Position numbers and translations under genes: made by a program. From the NCBI GenBank assembly GCA_933228675.1, contig OW121742.1, forward strand, positions 106,408,940 to 106,472,939: a DNA stretch of 64,000 nt. The letters are read 5' to 3'. The notes under the pieces are model-generated. The model was not told the DNA's origin, made no database searches, and worked only from the letters and a program-made list of their open reading frames with translations. Numbering within the stretch: position 1 is the first letter of the stretch; every line of letters starts with the position of its first letter. This DNA is from Stomorhina lunata. Lineage: Eukaryota > Arthropoda > Insecta > Diptera > Rhiniidae. Below, in pieces: positions 35,401 to 50,100 of the stretch.

Positions 35401-38400
35401 TTTTATAGGAAATTTTTCAAAAATTTCCTATTTTTATAGGAAATTTTTCAAAAATTTCCTATTTTTATAGGAAATTTTTCAAAAATTTCCTATTTTTATA
35501 GGAAATTTTTCAAAAATTTCCTATTTTTATAGGAAATTTTTCAAAAATTTCCTATTTTTATAGGAAATTTTTCAAAAATTTCCTATTTTTATAGAAAATT
35601 TTTCAAAAATTTTTTATATTATAGGAAATTTTTCAAAAATTTCTTATATTATAGGAAATTTTTCAAAAATTTCTTATATTATAGGAAAATTTTCAAAAAT
35701 TTCTTATATTATAGGAAATTTTTCAAAAATTTCTTATATTATAGGAAATTTTTCAAAAATTTCTTATATTATAGGAAATTTTTCAAAAATTTCTTATATT
35801 ATAGGAAAATTTTCAAAAATTTCTTATATTATAAAAAATTTTTCAAAAATTTCTTATATTATAGGAAATTTTTCAAAAATTTCTTATATTGTAAAAAATT
35901 TTTCAAAAATTTCTTATATTATAGGAAATTTTTCAAAAATTTCTTATTTTAAGAGGAAATTTTTCAAAAATTTCTTATTTTTAGAGAAAATTTTGCAAAA
36001 ATTTCTTATTTTTAGAGTAAATTTTGCAAAATTTCTTATTTTTTAGAGGAAATTTTTCAAAAATATCTTATTTTCATAGGAAATTTTTCAAAATTTTCTT
36101 ATTTTTTATAGAAAATTTTTCAAAAAATTCTTAGTTTTATAGGAATTTTTTTAAAAATTTCTTTTTTTTATTTAAAATTTTCAAAAATTTCTTATTTTTA
36201 TTGAAATTTTTTTTAAATTTCTTATTTTTATAGGAAAATATTTAGATTAAGAATAACTAAGAAATTAAGCTTACTTATATTATTTGTTGATCTTTTTCAA
36301 TCTTCAAAAGAATTAAATCATAACAAAACAACAGCAAAATGTTGTTTACTTTAACTGCAACCAAATTGAATGTTTAAATATCGTCATTTTTTCCACTTAT
36401 CAATTCAGTTTGAATTTGTGTTAAATTTTAATTAAATTGCAATCCCCGCTCCTTGTCTGTCTCGTAATTGTTTTGCAAAAAGTAGCAAATATTTTTAGAT
36501 ATTCTATTAAATATATGCAATATAATGTTTTGCTAGCAATTCATTATTATATCTTCTTATCAATCCTCGAAAAGAGTGTTTTGTATATTAATTAGTTTGG
36601 GGTAGGGATTCATTATTGATGAAATACTTAACAGTATTCCATGTATTCTAAAAAAATTCAAATTTTCAAAAACACAACATCTAGATAATTATCTGAATAA
36701 TAATTCTGTTAACTCTTACTATTTTTTTTATCTATTATATTTACTAACTTGAACATTTTAGAATAAATCTCTAAGGTATTAATTTCACCAGATAAAGTAA
36801 CAGTTTCTAAGCGTAAAATATGTCACGTACTGTCTGCTCTAAGCCCTTTGCAAATAAGAAAAATAGTGCGTTGTTGTGTGAGGTGAGAAAATTGTCTAAT
36901 TTTATCTGAGATAAGAGAAATTTTACATTTTAATTATGAAATTGAAGATAATGGAACTAAAATTAGGTGGCATTAATTATTTAGGATCAAAGTTCTGGGT
37001 GGGTTTTGAAGAACTCAGTTCCGATTCATAGACTTTTCGCAGTTGTATTTTTGTTAGCTTTGTAGAATTTCGGCTGAAAAGTTCTGAATTAACAGAACAA
37101 TTTACTTGTTTCCTTCTAGAGCGATCATTCTCTTAAGCAGGTTTGGTCTGGAGAACACAGTGAAAACAATTTTTATATAAATTGGGCTGAAAACCAACCT
37201 CTCTATACCCGTCGGGAACGGTACATTGATAATAGTGGACCTACAAATTTTTCGATACCATTTTTTATAGTACTATTTGTCTTAAGCCTAAAAGTAGGCC
37301 ACAGTTTTGAATATTACCTCTCCAAATATCTTGCGAGTCTTCTGGGTCCAGATCTGAAGAATACAGTAAATGTGAAAACAATTCCAAGCCTAATTCATCA
37401 AAATATTAATTCAAAAAAGCACGTTTCCTTTAAAAACTCCAATTACGCTACCTAATAGTAAATAGGTATATAATTCCTATTTAGTTTATACAAAATTTTC
37501 TATAAGATATTCAAATATGTCTCATGAAATTTAGAAAAGATTTTCCGTTATAGACTAACCCCCTAATTTATAAACGAATTATAAAATTATCAAAGTCTTA
37601 TAGTAGGAATTTTGTATGAAAAATTAATTAAGCTTGTCATGGCTATATTTTTCATTTATGAATTAGGGGGTAGGACTCTGTTTATTAAACAGTTTTTATT
37701 CTTTTATTAACCAGCTTCACAATCTGCTTCTGTCTAAGACTCAGTAGTAGATGTCTCAGTCTAGGTTTCAGACTAGGTCTCCATTTGTCTTACTCTATGT
37801 ATCAGTCTACGACTTAACCTATGTCAAATTATATAATTCAGTCAGTTTCTATTAATATCTCTATGTCGAATCCTGAAATACTGGAGCCTTACTCCGTTAT
37901 TCGATTTGATGGAGAAACCTTTCGTATTTATACACCTAACACATGATTTTGTGATTCGAAAAGTTTTCTTTCAAATCGAATTACAGAGTATGGTCCCTGG
38001 TAATATAACCTTTTCAACCGACTAGTTGCGTCTTTTCACGTTGTAGATTGGAATTCATTCTGAAAATATTAAATGCTATATCTTGCAAACTAATTGCCCG
38101 ACATTTAAAATAAGTAGCGTTTTTTATGGGTCAGGCTTTGTACATTTCATCCCAAATGAAATTTTGAACAATATTTTTCCCGCTGAGACTTCGTATGTAT
38201 CATCTCCACTTCGGTTTAAATGTGATTTTTTCAGTTTTTGCTTCCAGTTCTTTATAATCGAAATTTTGATATTCAAAGTATAATCCAGTAGTTGTCGTAA
38301 ACTGATGACCTGCAGTATATTTCCTAAGGTTCAGCTAGTATTTTATAAAAAATATTTTATCACTGGGTTTAACAATTGAAAACTTGCGAATTCATTGTTT

Positions 38401-41400
38401 ATTTCAACCGGCAAGTCAGTGTGTTTTTGTATTTATTTAATGATTGTATTTTTTAATATACATATACATATGTATACTAAATATGTTATATATATATGAG
38501 AATTCATTGACTTTCTGTTTGCATTTTGAAATATAAAATACAATTATTTTCAAAAAATATAAAGAGTGCTCTAAATAAAATTTGTAGTTGGATTTTCTTA
38601 AATAAAAATCAAACCTTTTAATATAAAAACTCTACAAAATGCGCAAATATAATGACATATTATACAAAATCATTTAGCATTAAAATGTTTACTTAGTACT
38701 CGGGTTTTGCAAAATTATCGACTTTTTTCGGAAACCCTCCCATTCAAGATTTTACAGTTGCTTCTGATACCTTTTTGGAGCATGTGTTCCACCTGCGCTT
38801 AAAATCGGACATGTTCTTGGAAATCTTTCCTGTGTTCTTCAATTCCTTTTTTACCAGAGCCCAATACCTTTCCACAGGCCGAAGTTCTGGACAGTTAAGT
38901 GGATTTGCCTCTCGTGGTACAAAAATGACATTATTCTTTGAGTACCACTTAAGTGCCTTTTTTCCATAATGGCATGATGCCAAATCGGGCCAAAAAAATG
39001 TAGTCACTCTGTGCTCTCTTAAAAAGGGTAACAACCGTTTTTGTAGGCACTCCTTTATATAAATTTCTGTGTTTATTGTGCCAGATGCCACAAATACTTT
39101 ACTTCTTTTGCCACAACTGCAAATAGCTTGCACACGAGAAACTTCTTAGGGAATTTTGTTTGTTTTTTTGTGCGAAACTCTTGCCGAACATTGCCCCGTT
39201 TATCAGCAACATAAAAATCTTGACCAGGAAGTGGAGAAAAGTCTGCCCGTACGTATGTTTCATCATCCATCACACAACAGGTGTATTTTTTTATAAAATC
39301 AGACTTCAATTTTTTCGCTCGTTTTTTTGCTTCTAAGTTCTTTATAGCATTGCGATCTGGAACCTTTTGGACTTTGTATGTCTTCAGTCCAGCATAAGCT
39401 TTGACTCTATGTGCAAAATTCGTAGAACATTTCACCGTACGAGCTGCTTTTCTTAAAGAAGTGTTAGGCGCTCTTCGAAAGAGTCGCTCGACTTCTTTTG
39501 CCTTACCAATATCTGTAGGACCTTTTTTCCTCCCTGATCCAGGTTTTCTTTCAATGCTCAGGTTTTCCTTATACCGTCTGATGGCATTAAAAACCGTTCG
39601 AGGGTTAACTTTCAAATTTTTAGCTATTTTTTTAAAAGTCCATGACGGATTTTTTTGAAAAGTTTTAATTATATTTTCACAAACTTTTTTTTCGCAGTCC
39701 ATTTTGATTGAAATAACTATTGAAAATTAATAATTTCTAAAATAATAGTATCTGACATATCTATAGAAACTAACTTGATGAAAAAAAAATTATTTCTTGC
39801 ACTATGGATAAATTTTGTCTAAAATAGGAAATGCATATTTTTTTTAGAACACTCTTTATATAGCGAATCTATATGTATATGAAAGTGAATAGTCAATAAA
39901 ATACAAAAAATATTAACAAAAATATATACATTATTATTATAAATGTAAATAAACAAGATAAATCTGTTTACAAAACAAAAATAATTAAACAATTACAAAA
40001 CGTTATAGTATTTTTTTCAAGAAAAAGACACAAAACAAATGAAGAACATTAAAAAGTGAAATACATTTTGAAAAAGTTTCTTTAATTATTATTTGTTTGC
40101 ATTATTTTCTTAAATTTTATCTAAAAAATTTAAAAATTAACAATTTTTTATCTTAGATAATTTCAAGTTAAATTTGTTTGAGTTCCAGATGTTTTCAATT
40201 AGCACTTACAAAAATTTACTTTACAATCTTGTAGACATAAATGTTTGATTTTTTATAATTTATAAGAAATATTGGCAAAAATTTTAGCCGATATTTGATA
40301 AACAAAATCATTTCTTAAGGCATATAATTCTTATTTAGTTTATACTAATTTTTCCATAAGATTTTTAAAAATGTCCCATAAAATTTAGGAAAGATTTTCT
40401 GATATAGACTAAGACTTGGGTCTATATATCAGTCTTTATTATTTTATTCGTCTGTTTCACAATCTGCTTCTCTCTAAAACTCAATAGTCGATTTCTCAGC
40501 CAATGTCTCAATTTATGTTTAGGCTAAGTTTCAGGTTAGGTCTCAATCTTTCTTAGTCAATGTCTATGTATCAATCTATTTCTAATTATAATATTTATCT
40601 TAGTCAGTTTTTTAATTCAAATCTCACTTAAGATTTCTATCATTTTTTATACCCACCATCAAAAAGAATGGGGGGTATATTGAGATTGTCATTCCGTTTG
40701 TAATTTCCTTAATATTGGTTCAAAAATCAAAAACGATATATATTCTGAATCCTTATGAAATTCTAAGACGATTGAGCTATGTCCGTCTGTCTGTCTGTTG
40801 AAATCACGATAACATCTAAACGAAAAGAGCTAGCTAACTGAAACTTAGCAAAAACATTCTTTATCTATGAGAAAATTTTGGTATTGAAATTGGGCAAAAT
40901 CGGTTAGCATTTGGCCATAGCTCCCGTATAACCTCGTCTAGGCTAATCGCTTATTTGCTAATAAATGACAAATTATGACAGTTATGATGACAAAATTTGG
41001 TATCTAGAAGTTTTAGATAAGCACTAGGCAGCATATAAAATTTCATCGAAATCGGTTCACATTTAGCCATAGCTCCCATACAAAAAACTTACGAAAACAG
41101 GCTAAATTTCACCCAAAATACACTTAAATGCCAATAAATCTAAAAGTATAACAGATATAACCACTAAATTTGGCACAAGAAAGTCTTATATCAATGCCAG
41201 CCAGTGTGCAAAATTTTGTCACAATCGGTCACTATTTGACCTAGCTCCCATATAAAAAACTTACGAAAACACAAAAAATCAAAAAGAAAAGGGGATTTAT
41301 GTCCGTCTGTCCGTCAGATAAAATCGTGATAGCTCCTTAACTACAAGAGCTAGTAAGACTAAATTAAGCACAAGGAAGTCTTATGTCAATGCCAGCCAGT

Positions 41401-44400
41401 GTGCAAAATTTCGTCACAATCGGTCACCATTTGACCATAGCTCTCATATAAAAAACTTATGGAAACACAAAAATACATAAAGAAAAGGTTGTTTATGTCC
41501 GTCAGATAAAAGCACGATAGCGCCTTAACGAAAAGAGCTAGAGGGACAAAATTTTACAAAAGTATTTTGGATATCTTGAAAAAGATGTGTGTTGAAAATG
41601 GACAAAATCGGTTCAAATTTAGTTAAAGCTCCCATATAACCCCGCCCCGGGAAACACATTAATGCTGATAAATTGAATACAATTGTAATAGCTATGACGA
41701 TTAAATTTAAAATAGGGAAGTTTTATGCAATTTTTGATCAGTTTATCAAATTTTATAGGAATCAGTCCATATTTGACTTTAGCTTTCATGTGAAAAACAC
41801 TCACGGAAACCAAAAATTTTAGCAAAGGCCAGTTAAAAGCTATTAAATTAGAAACTATGATAGCTGTGGTTTTGCAAGAATAAGCTCTCTATATATACCA
41901 GCCAGTGTGTAAAATTTTGTTATAATCGGTCAACATTTGGCTATAATTCTTATATATATAACATCCCCTTTTTATATCTACAATCAAAAAGATTTGGAGG
42001 TACATTCATTATATTAAGATTGCACCTATGAAATTATATAGGCATCAATCAATGTTCAGCCCAGACTTTATATATGATGAATGCATAAGGAACTCATAAC
42101 GAAATATATGGACCTGTCGTATTACTATTAACGTGTTTAGCCTAACTACATATTAATCACAACGAAAAGTATTTAACAACTTATTAATGTAAAACTATAC
42201 CTGGTTATGAGACCGAATTTTGATCAAAGTAAATACTGGGGAAACCACTAAAATATTTTTGAATGTTGAACTATAAAGTTACGGAAACCTAATTTAGTCC
42301 AAAGGTTTTACCAACAATACCAAATAGCTTAGCGATTTTTCACGTTTGGTGCAGATTTTGAATTAGCTGCACCCTTGTAGATATATGAGATATGTTTCTA
42401 AATTTAACACAACTTGATGGTGGGTATATAAGATTCGGCACAGCCGAATATAACACTCTTACTTGTTTTCTACTTACATGACACAGTCTAAGTTTCGGCC
42501 AATTTCTCAGTCTATATTTAGTTATAGACTGATTTTTCTAAGATTTTATGCTTCATATAAAAAAGACGAAGTTCTACAAAAGTGGAGTGAAATGAAAGTG
42601 AAACATTTGCTAAGTTTATGTTCCTTATTTAGTCTAAGTGGTTTGGGAAGTGGAATTTAAATGTTCTGCAAATTAATTTCACTGACAAATAAGTAATTTA
42701 AATCTTACATAAAACAAGAACGTGAAAGACAAGTGAAATCGTTTTCTAGAACACAATGAAAATGCCTAGAGGGTTTTAAAACCGTTTTCACTATCATTTT
42801 GTAGTGGAATGTAGAACCCGAGGGGGAAAAATAAACTATTAAGAAGGAGTTTGCTAGGTTTATACAAGGCAAAATAGGACGAAGCAGGCCATAAACTCCC
42901 CAATTAGGCTGTTACCGACTGAAGTTAATCAAGAAAGTGGAGACTCCTAAATATACCAAAGAAACGTGTTTAGTTTAGAAATGTTATACCAATTGGCACC
43001 TTAGTCCATTGTGATCTTTTCAGGTATAAAAATGGAAAAGATGGAAGAACACATAGAATAGAATTAAACAAAGGAAATTTAACGCTAAAACGGTTACGGA
43101 TTGGTGACAATAGAGTCTTTATCTAAGCCAGCTGAGTCCAACTATTTAGCCCATACACCGTTCAACTTCTATAGGTGTATGTCATGGAGTTCCTCGTGAA
43201 ATCTGGTACCTACATAAAAACATATGTACCCGACAGATAATGCGTTCTGTGATTCGGACGTGCCCCCAACTGCACTTAGTCTGCATAGCTTATCCTACTC
43301 ATATCTAAATAAATCTTGGTATTTTCTATATTAAATTTTGACCATAGGTCATGTTGCACTAGATCTTTGTGGTTTCACTAATCCAGGACCTGATTTCTGT
43401 ATGGCTCAGGTTTGTTAATATCGCAAAACTGGCAGTCCTTAGTCGGAATCCTAGGATTTCTGAGTCCATCCGGTACGAAGAACCGATAATGGAAGTGTAA
43501 CTTCTATTCAAAATGCCTGCCGCGCTGACTTACTCCGGGTTCCAATCAACAGTTCGTCAAAGTGGCTTTTTAGTATGATAAATCCACAAACGACTATTGT
43601 ATAGTGTGTGACTATTGGAGCGTGCGATGTTCGAAATTGAAAAACGCGAAATTGTATTCAAATAAAATACAATTTTATAAAAAATACAATTTTTTTAAGC
43701 CTAGAGAATTTCAGCCCTACTGTTAAGTCTTGAAACGTCAGTATATAAGTTTATATAAAGTTCTTCTTACCCTTATCTGGCATAAGATCATAATCAAAGA
43801 CTCCATAATATAAAGATTTTGCACTTCCATACATTAATTCGCCGTATGGTCTTTTCGATAAGTACCATTAAAAATAGAATTTACCGTTTTTACTCTAATT
43901 CGAAAACTGCTTATGGAGACGATTGCCCAATGAGAGTTAATCGTTTCTATTAGTTGTTTTTAACTTAAGAGTAAAAGCTGTAAACTCTATTTTTAATGGG
44001 ACTTATCTAAAAGACCATACCTCAAATCAATGTATGGAAGTGCAAAATCTTAGACTTTAATAAATCATTTTCTCTCAAATAAATTCCTGTAACTATAATT
44101 TCACAACGAAAACAATTTGCTGATCATCATTCTGAAAATTTTCTATATAATAGAAAACTTATAAGAAGATTTGTCATCCAAAAAGTAGCCCCTGAATTGT
44201 AACAATGATTTGTAATAATAATTGCATTAATTATTAAACAAAAAATTACATTTTTTGATGTAATTAGTATTAAATAAAGCCTAAATATGAAATCATTAAA
44301 TGCACTAAGAGGCTTTCGTTAAAAAAAAAAAAAAATAATGTAACGCTTCATTAACAATAATAATTAAGTTAAAAGAATACAATAATTATACAAAGGAAAC

Positions 44401-47051
44401 CTTGCAGATGTAACGATTTTCACAAATTATTATAAACCAATTATAATTTGTAATTAACAAATAATTATATGAAAATGAAATAAATTAACTCGTATAGTCT
44501 TAGTTTTAAAAAGCTATAGTTTAGTCATATTTTAAGGCCAATTATTATTTATATTTTTAGCAACAAAATTTATATAAATTATTACTTGTATAATAACGTC
44601 TTATAAACAAAGCTAATGTAATTTTTCATTAATTTGTAATGTTTCATTTTTTATGTCTTATAATTACATTAGATTATAATTAAAGATGATTAAATTTTTT
44701 ATCCTTTGTTAGCATTACAATTAAATTTATTAGCAAATTAAAATAAATTATTATCAAGATTCATTAAACTTTTAAGGATATGACACAAGTTTAAACAAAA
44801 TTTTGTAATTGATTTAAAATTAAGCAAAAAATTATAACTCAAATTTAGAACAAAGAACCTAAAATCTTATCAATTTTATTACAAACTGTCAAATTAACAT
44901 TCTGAGTCAGAAAGTTAATTATTTTAAAAAGATCTTGTTACAAATTTTTTTAACTAATTACTTATATATAAAAATGTTATATTTCCATAAACCAAAATGA
45001 TATTACCAACATTATCGTTAAGATATCATCTAGATGATAATCCTTAGCATGAGTTATTTTAATTTTCATTATGAAAGTTATAGAAATTTGTATTATTTCA
45101 ATTGAATAATTCCATTACTTCCCAGCAAAACTTTGGTAATGGCAAGTACTCTGGTAACTGGTTACCTTGTAACGACTACAACATACCATCCGAATAAATA
45201 ATAAGTTATTACAGAAGTACTTATTTGTAATTAAGATGGTAATTTAAACTGAATGGCCCCGGTTCAAATCCCACCAAGGGCAACAATTTTTTTTAAGTTT
45301 TTTTTTTATTAAAAGAGTCTTTTTAAATGATTTTTGAATTTTAAGAACTTAAATATTATCTTCTGTAAACAAAATTAGTAAAATTAACTCACGTTAATGA
45401 AAAAATACCATCATGACTCAATTTTGATTATGTAGGGGATGTTGAATACCAAACACGATTCTAATTGATCTTAACTTGGTAAGCCCAACTTATCTGGGTC
45501 ATCCTTCATCTCAACTGTGAACACACACCTCCTCATGGTATCACCCCGGAAGCTAGTTTAACACCCATTAATATTGTGAGTTAACATGTTCCGAGAGTTG
45601 TCCCATAAGATCGATAAAAATGGGTTAGGATTACGGGCTAGTAACCCTCTCTTGAAAAAAAAATACAATGAAGAGGATAAAATTAGAATTGTAATGTCCC
45701 ACTACCTAATGTTAGAGGAGGATGTCCGAAACTTCGATAGAAAGACCAAGTAGAGGAATATTTTTCAAGCTTGGCCTATAAAATTGGAGAATATTCGCAC
45801 AAGATCGAAATCCATGGAATTCTAAAATAAAATATATATATTTAAGTAAGTAAGAGTCAATCTTATGTAAAAACTTATACAAAAAAGAAGATTTAAATCG
45901 TTTAAGTTTTAAAATAATTTTAAAAAAGTTTTAAAATAATTACAAAAAATCGTATAAAAATATTTTTCCAAAAATTACAACAAAGCAAAAAAAAGCAGGG
46001 AAAAACAAAGTTATTTTCACATGATTTTGGATTTAAAAATAAAAATTGTTTATATTAATTATAAGCTGCTAAGTTTTCAACATATGAAGTAGCTCAGTGG
46101 AAGAGTCTCTGCCTAGCAGTCGGAGGGTCTGGGTTCGAGCCCCCATGGGATCATAAAAAAAATTTGTATTTCGTTTAAAAATATATGTTTTTAATAAAAC
46201 CACAACAAAAAAGTTGTTGCTGTTGTTGTTGTTGTTGCTTTCAAATTGCTTACCCAAGTCATTACTTTTCTGCAATTGGTAAGTACTTGCCTCCAATGAC
46301 ATCCCCATGTTAATGTAATGACTTAAACAGTGAATGAGTAAGTAGTTCGTGTTCAGTAGTTTAACTGTTTAACTCATTATTTGGTAATAAAAAGTTTTAC
46401 TGGGTTTATTTTATTCTAATCTTTTGGCAAAAAATTTTCAATCTCTAATTAATTATTTTATATTAATTTATTAGGTTTTATTTTAGCTTCTATACCACCA
46501 AAGAAAAATCAATATTCTCTACTTTATATAACTCCCCTATTCGAGTTAAATAGTCCCTATTTAAATAATAATACGTATCACCTTGTTTATTATAGTAAAA
46601 GGTTTTGAAGCATATAAATAACTTAATAGGGGGAAAACTATGATAATTTACTAAAAATAATGATTAGGGTTGCTTAGAGAAGAATAATAGAAGCACGTTA
46701 TAGAAGTAGTTATTTTATATTTAAATAGTTTTAGCATATTTATGTAAATTTTTTGTTTAAAAAAAACGTGATTAAACATTTTGAAGTGTTTAAATTTCAC
46801 TCATGATCCCAGCAAACAAAAAACAAGTAAGAGGTTAAATACGACTTTGCATAAGATCATGTACCCACTATAAAATTATAATTAAATTTATAAATATTCC
46901 TAAATAACAACCTTGTTCCCTATATAGCTATGTTCTAATGGATCGATTTCGTCCAATTCTAATAACAAACCTTTCCAAGAAATAGGATAATTTTATTTCG
47001 CTAGCTCCTTTTGATGAGGCCCAATCTTGTTTTTAACAGACAGACAGACAT

Positions 47052-47097
<46 letters not shown>

Positions 47098-47098
47098 T

Positions 47099-47129
<31 letters not shown>

Positions 47130-50100
47130 TGACTGACTGATTGACTGACAGACAACAGAGAAGGTTATCGCTTAGAATTTTAAAAGTATCCAAGATATAT
47201 ACAGGCAATTGTTTAATTTCACAATTATTTAACTAGAAAATCAAAGAATAGAAAGATAATAACTTGAGAGCTAAAGGAAACATGCAAGTGTTGCAATGAA
47301 AGTAAGAATCTTTATCCAAGAGAGCTATACAGCTATGAAGCCCACAATATTATCAGTTTATACTGATAACTCTGTTGGTGTTTCTCGGGGAATCTACAAC
47401 ATAGGTTAGGTTAGGCAGGCAGCCGATGTTAAGTCAGCGTCACTTGGGTCCTAGAAATGGTCCCTTTGTGGTAACTGCAAGGGATAGACTGGAAAAGAAA
47501 AACACGGATAATTATTGCAGGCCATCAGTGAGCGGCTTATTCAAGCCAGCCTGTAGCCCTAATAAATGAGTCTATTTTACGAATGTCAATACCCGCTAAA
47601 TCAAATAAATTATACAGAATAATCGCCCCCAGATTTAGAGCCCTCAAAATTGAAAGAGCGGGGCAGTGACAGAGAAGATGAGTTAATGTCTACTCCTCTT
47701 CGATGTTGTGAAAACTACTACAGTAGTCATGGTTTTGAAGGTTAAGTCTTCTGGCATGCAACCCAAAAACGCAATGACCTTTTAAGGTTGAGATTAGGTT
47801 TGCGGAGTCTGTGGCGAGGTAGAGATACCAAGCATTTTGAACGTTTATTGTTGGAAGTGGGCCATGTTTGCCTTTATATTGAACAAGTGGTTTCAAAGGA
47901 CCATCTTCTGCGACAAGTCCTTAAATTGGTCCGGAGAGCACCGGATTTAGCAAGTTTGTCCGCAGTAGAGTTATCAGGCATGTTGTTGTGCCCGGGTACC
48001 CAGAAAAGTCGATGTTACAATGTCTCGCCATCTCGTTAAGAGATGTACGGCATTCGCGAGTAAGAACAGATGTCATGTGGAGATTAGATAGGTACTTTAT
48101 GGCAGCCTGACTGTCGATAAAGAAACGAATATCGTATATTCTGTGCAATATGACTACTTTGTCAAATGCCGATATCTCGGATTGAAGACTACTACATTGC
48201 TCCGAAAGCCTAAAACAAATTTCCTTCCCTAATAGTGGGATGAAGAAGACACCCATTCCCCATTCCTTTCATTGACTCGGATCCTTCCTGTGTACCTCCA
48301 GACAACAGTCATCAAAGGTCATCCAGTCATCCAGAGATAGTTACAGAAAAGGATTTTCAAAGAGAGGGGTGGATATGAAGTAGCCAATGTTGTCAGGGAT
48401 ATTAATGATTTTATCCAGAATAGTGGAGTGTAGAGTTTATGAGTTGGACAGATAGTGCTAAGTCGGACAGTCGAGTTAAGCGCAATTTGTTGTGCCATTA
48501 GTTCGACTAGGAGCCAGTTAAGCACGACAAAGATTTTTAACTGAGGTAATAAAAAACAAATAAGTCCAATAAAAACGGTAAGTATGGCGTAAGCCATTAT
48601 TAATCAGACCAGCAGACCCGTTCAGAAAAATGCTACTAGTCAGACCTGTCAAAGGCCTTCGACACAGTTAGCCATACCATTATCTTTCAGATTATTCTGG
48701 AACCAAATGACTGGCTGAGTAGTCGTTAAACAATAGTGGAGTCACCTCTTAAAGTATACTAGAGTTAAACAGGAAGTTCCGTAAGGTCCTGTCTAATCTC
48801 TAACTCTCTAAATACATACGAGTTTTTATCATGGGATATGTAAAGTAATTAACATCTCTTTCTTATCTAATCCTTTTTTTTCTCAATCAAAACGCAAAAA
48901 TCTTAAACCAGCAGAGGCTTTGTGGATGAACGGTACTGGTGGCGCTTGCCTAGTTGTAGGCCTTAGATAAGGGGTACCATACTAAACACTTGCGGGACAT
49001 CCTACAGTTTCCAATGTCAACAAATTTGATGAAACGAATTGTGCATTATTTGAGATTTCGACAGTCATTCGTGAAGTATAGAGGAAGTTCTAACGCCACT
49101 TTTGTTTAATTTTCACCTCTTAATACTCCCTGCTCCGTCGCAAAGACTCTGAAACCCTTGAAAATCCTTGACTGTTCTAGAAACAATGTCAAATAAGGTA
49201 CTAGACGGTAGTACTTGGACCTAGAAAACGATTGGCAGATCAGTGCCAAAATTTTTAGCACTTGTATGGTCAGCGTCTTTGACTCCAAGTGTTGATGTCA
49301 TTATCTATTTTGATATTGTCTTTCTTACCTAACCTAATACTTGCAATCACGCATAAAATGATCAGTCCTTAAAGCACTAAATGGCAGTACTTGGACGGAC
49401 TATACTGATATAAAAAAAAAGCCAAAGATTTTGGGGGATTCCGCTTTATTCTGACAAGAAGTTGAGATCAAAGTGATCTTAATATAAAATTAGAGTTAGG
49501 CGAGACAACCGACGAGATCTGGGTGACCTGAGTGGTGTCGGTAGTCAGTTAGGTCTGTTCGGCTGACCATTACCATAGATCTTGAGGGTGATCAGGAGGG
49601 AGTTATTAAAAAAAAAAAAGAAATTTATATCCAAGCATATCCTATTAAAATTTAATAAAATTTGCTAAGCTTCAAGCTGTTAAAATAACATCATGGAACA
49701 ATGAAGTGCCTAATATATTTGTCCTTCCACTAACTATAATAATCAAAAGTTTAAATTCCCTTTTTTAAAGGAGTTTGTTTTAATATAAGTATAGGCAAGT
49801 AAGTATGAGGTGTTCTGAATTAAACTTTGAAATTAAAAATTCTGAATACTATTAAAAGAAATCATTCCTTATCTAAACTGCCCCCCCAAGCTATTTAACG
49901 CAATAGATATGCATTAAAAAGAAAATTTACAAGTGTTTGTTTAATAATAAAAATGCACAAAAACAAAAATATTTAAAAAAACCAGAAAGCAATAAAATAA
50001 AAACAAGAAACTTAAGCGAGTGTTTTTAAAGAAATTGAAATAATAAGTACATATTTAGATAATTTTGGGCAAAAATTAACAAAATACATAATATAAAAAG

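Noticed and set aside
33810..36235. Regular repeats that could suggest a CRISPR-like array
   Set aside because: No unique spacers: the repeat unit is continuous, AT-rich and in a eukaryotic intron.
46083..46153. Functional tRNA-Ala (AGC) gene
   Set aside because: A and B boxes and an anticodon-like arm are present, but the acceptor stem does not pair and the T stem is poor.
46993..47208. 71-residue frame made of repeated CLSV
   Set aside because: Translation of a GACA tetranucleotide microsatellite.
47403..47417. TTAGG-like repeats (GGTTAGGTTAGG; also AACCTAACCTAACC at 28867) that look telomeric
   Set aside because: Only two or three units, each at the end of a LINE remnant, and flies lack TTAGG telomeres; better read as part of LINE 3' ends.
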